In this document: in pieces, positions 63,272 to 64,000 of the stretch
Numbering within the stretch: the stretch's first letter is position 1
Layout: every line of letters begins with the position of its first letter
Assembly: GCA_030403585.1 (NCBI GenBank)
Contig: JAUEPE010000025.1
Location: 29,449-93,448, forward strand
Direction: 5' to 3'
Origin: Frankia sp. RB7
GTDB taxonomy: Bacteria; Pseudomonadota; Alphaproteobacteria; Rhizobiales; Xanthobacteraceae
DNA length: 64,000 nt
Notes under the pieces: generated by a model
What the model was told of the DNA's origin: nothing
Seen by the model: only the letters and a program-made list of their open reading frames with translations
The model's database searches: none
Made by a program: the position numbers and the translations under genes

Positions 63272-63733
63272 ATGAAACCCCGCATGAATTTCTACCAGGC
63301 CGCCCCCGATACGATGAAGGCGCTGATGGCGCTGGAAGAACAGATCCAGTCGACGGGATTGGAGAAATCGTTGATCGAGCTCGTCAAGATCCGTGCCTCA
63401 GAGATCAACGGCTGCGCCTTCTGCATCAACATGCACACCGAGGATGCCCGCAAGCGCGGCGAGACCGAGCAGCGCATCTATCTGCTCAACGCCTGGCGTG
63501 AATCCCCCCTCTACACCGATCGCGAGCGCGCCGCGCTGGCCTGGACCGAGGCGGTGACGCTGATCGCGGAAACGCGCGCGCCCGATGACGTCTACGCCGA
63601 GGTCCGCGCGCACTTCTCCGACGCGGAGACTGTGAACCTGACCATGCTGATCGGCGCCATCAATGCCTGGAACAGGCTCGCGATCGCGTTCCGCGCGGTT
63701 CATCCGGTGAAGGTGAAGGCGTCGGTGGCGTGA
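63272..63733 (+). CDS. Carboxymuconolactone decarboxylase/AhpD-like protein
   Basis: 153 residues. The active block is EINGCAFCINMHTEDARKRG, with Cys48, Cys51 and His55 in the CxxCxxxH pattern of the AhpD family, which resolves disulfides or reduces hydroperoxides. The N-terminus MNFYQAAPDTMKALMALEEQ and ERAALAWTEAVTLIAETRAP match this family. ATG 63272 follows AAGGGAGAACGACC, and the gene is probably part of the emrAB operon, perhaps giving redox protection during export. A carboxymuconolactone role is less likely because both Cys are present. Confidence 0.92.
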   Translation: MKPRMNFYQAAPDTMKALMALEEQIQSTGLEKSLIELVKIRASEINGCAFCINMHTEDARKRGETEQRIYLLNAWRESPLYTDRERAALAWTEAVTLIAETRAPDDVYAEVRAHFSDAETVNLTMLIGAINAWNRLAIAFRAVHPVKVKASVA

Positions 63734-63765
63734 AAGGTGGTGTTTCCCCGCACAAAACTGTCATG

Positions 63766-63781
63766 CCCCGCGGAGGCGGGG
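63766..63781. repeat. GC-rich hairpin at the IS30 boundary
   Basis: CCCCGC (63766-63771) pairs with GCGGGG (63776-63781). It resembles the 'GTCATGCCCCGCG..GGCGGGG' element scattered in bradyrhizobial intergenic DNA, here truncated at its right end by the IS30 element. Confidence 0.45.
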
Positions 63782-63784
63782 GAT

Positions 63785-64000
63785 GGATTCACGTTTGAAG
63801 TGCAACGATTGATCTAAGTTCGGAGAATGCCTCGGCGGGCGTCTTGAAGTCCAGGCATTTGCGTGGAGTATCATTGAGACGCTGAACGTGCTGTCTAAGA
63901 TCTGCCGCCGTCATGAGGTCGAGGTCCGTTTTGCGCGGCAGCGAGCGTCGCAAGCGGCCGATTGAGTTTTCCACGCCGCCTTTCTGCCAAGGACTGTGAG
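63785..64000 (-). mobile_element. IS30-family insertion sequence, right end (runs off window)
   Basis: The right end begins at about 63785 with GATTCACGTTTGAAGTGCAA, which I take as the terminal inverted repeat. It contains the C-terminal part of an IS30 transposase on the minus strand. The left end, any target duplication and the full element lie outside the window. The exact boundary is uncertain by a few bases. Confidence 0.75.
63789..64000 (-). CDS. IS30-family transposase, C-terminal part
   Basis: 70 residues are visible, reading in from the window edge: HSPWQKGGVENSIGRLRRSL, then PRKTDLDLMTAADLRQHVQR, and ending FKTPAEAFSELRSIVALQT. The WQKGGVEN block carries the last catalytic Glu of the DDE triad; the two Asp residues would be outside the window. 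The NDTPRKCLDFKTPAEAF tail is diagnostic of IS30 transposases. The visible frame is open; the full length and activity are unknown. Confidence 0.9.
   Translation of the reverse strand, partial: HSPWQKGGVENSIGRLRRSLPRKTDLDLMTAADLRQHVQRLNDTPRKCLDFKTPAEAFSELRSIVALQT

Overview
The window is GC-rich chromosomal DNA whose gene content and intergenic repeats point to Bradyrhizobium or a very close relative in the Nitrobacteraceae (Alphaproteobacteria). The supporting signs are a CIRCE-controlled groESL operon, a c550-type cytochrome, a lysine/alanine-rich histone H1-like protein, a TorF-type porin, a rhizobial exopolysaccharide locus, an IS30-type transposase end, and several palindromic intergenic repeats that I recognise from bradyrhizobial genomes. 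The assignment rests on recognition only; no search was run.

Layout. 1-10 kb: the groES-groEL operon with a promoter, CIRCE and a strong terminator; two exported proteins of unknown role; a lactate/glycolate permease; a SbmA/BacA-like ABC transporter; a TorF-type porin; the H1-like protein. 10-18 kb: glycolate oxidase genes glcD, glcE and glcF on the minus strand. They are split by an acyltransferase-3 gene and an opposite-strand monooxygenase-like gene, and a perfect 18-bp palindrome lies just upstream of glcD. Cytochrome c550 is divergent from glcD, and an alpha/beta hydrolase follows. 18-23 kb: UDP-galactopyranose mutase divergent from a CgeB-like glycosyltransferase, small exported proteins, a TPR protein, rpmJ, and an amidohydrolase behind a 37-bp near-perfect palindrome. 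23-33.5 kb: an exported epoxide-hydrolase-like gene and its divergent TetR regulator sharing a double operator, a degraded MerR gene, a haloacid dehalogenase, a YbaK deacylase, a class III cyclase, a Bug-type binding protein, and a LysR gene divergent from an SDR-pirin-WrbA operon.

33.6-50 kb is the exopolysaccharide region. It has a FemAB/BioF2-type acyltransferase, a Wzy/O-antigen-ligase-like protein, four glycosyltransferases (including a WecG/TagA type), a methyltransferase, an ExoP/Wzc-like co-polymerase with a degenerate nucleotide-binding site, and galE. Beside it sits a 1371-residue protein with five tandem GAF domains followed by intact GGDEF and EAL domains, which could link polysaccharide output to c-di-GMP. 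No flippase (Wzx) or outer-membrane exporter (Wza) is present here.

50-64 kb is catabolic and efflux accessory content. A three-gene operon (Ldh-family dehydrogenase, LLM flavin monooxygenase, fumarylacetoacetase-family hydrolase) has an unknown substrate. An Lrp regulator is divergent from a fused indolepyruvate ferredoxin oxidoreductase, which is followed by an indoleacetamide-hydrolase-like amidase. A LysR gene is divergent from an EmrA-EmrB efflux pair plus an AhpD-like protein. The window ends inside an IS30-family element. No tRNA, rRNA, CRISPR array or prophage was recognised.
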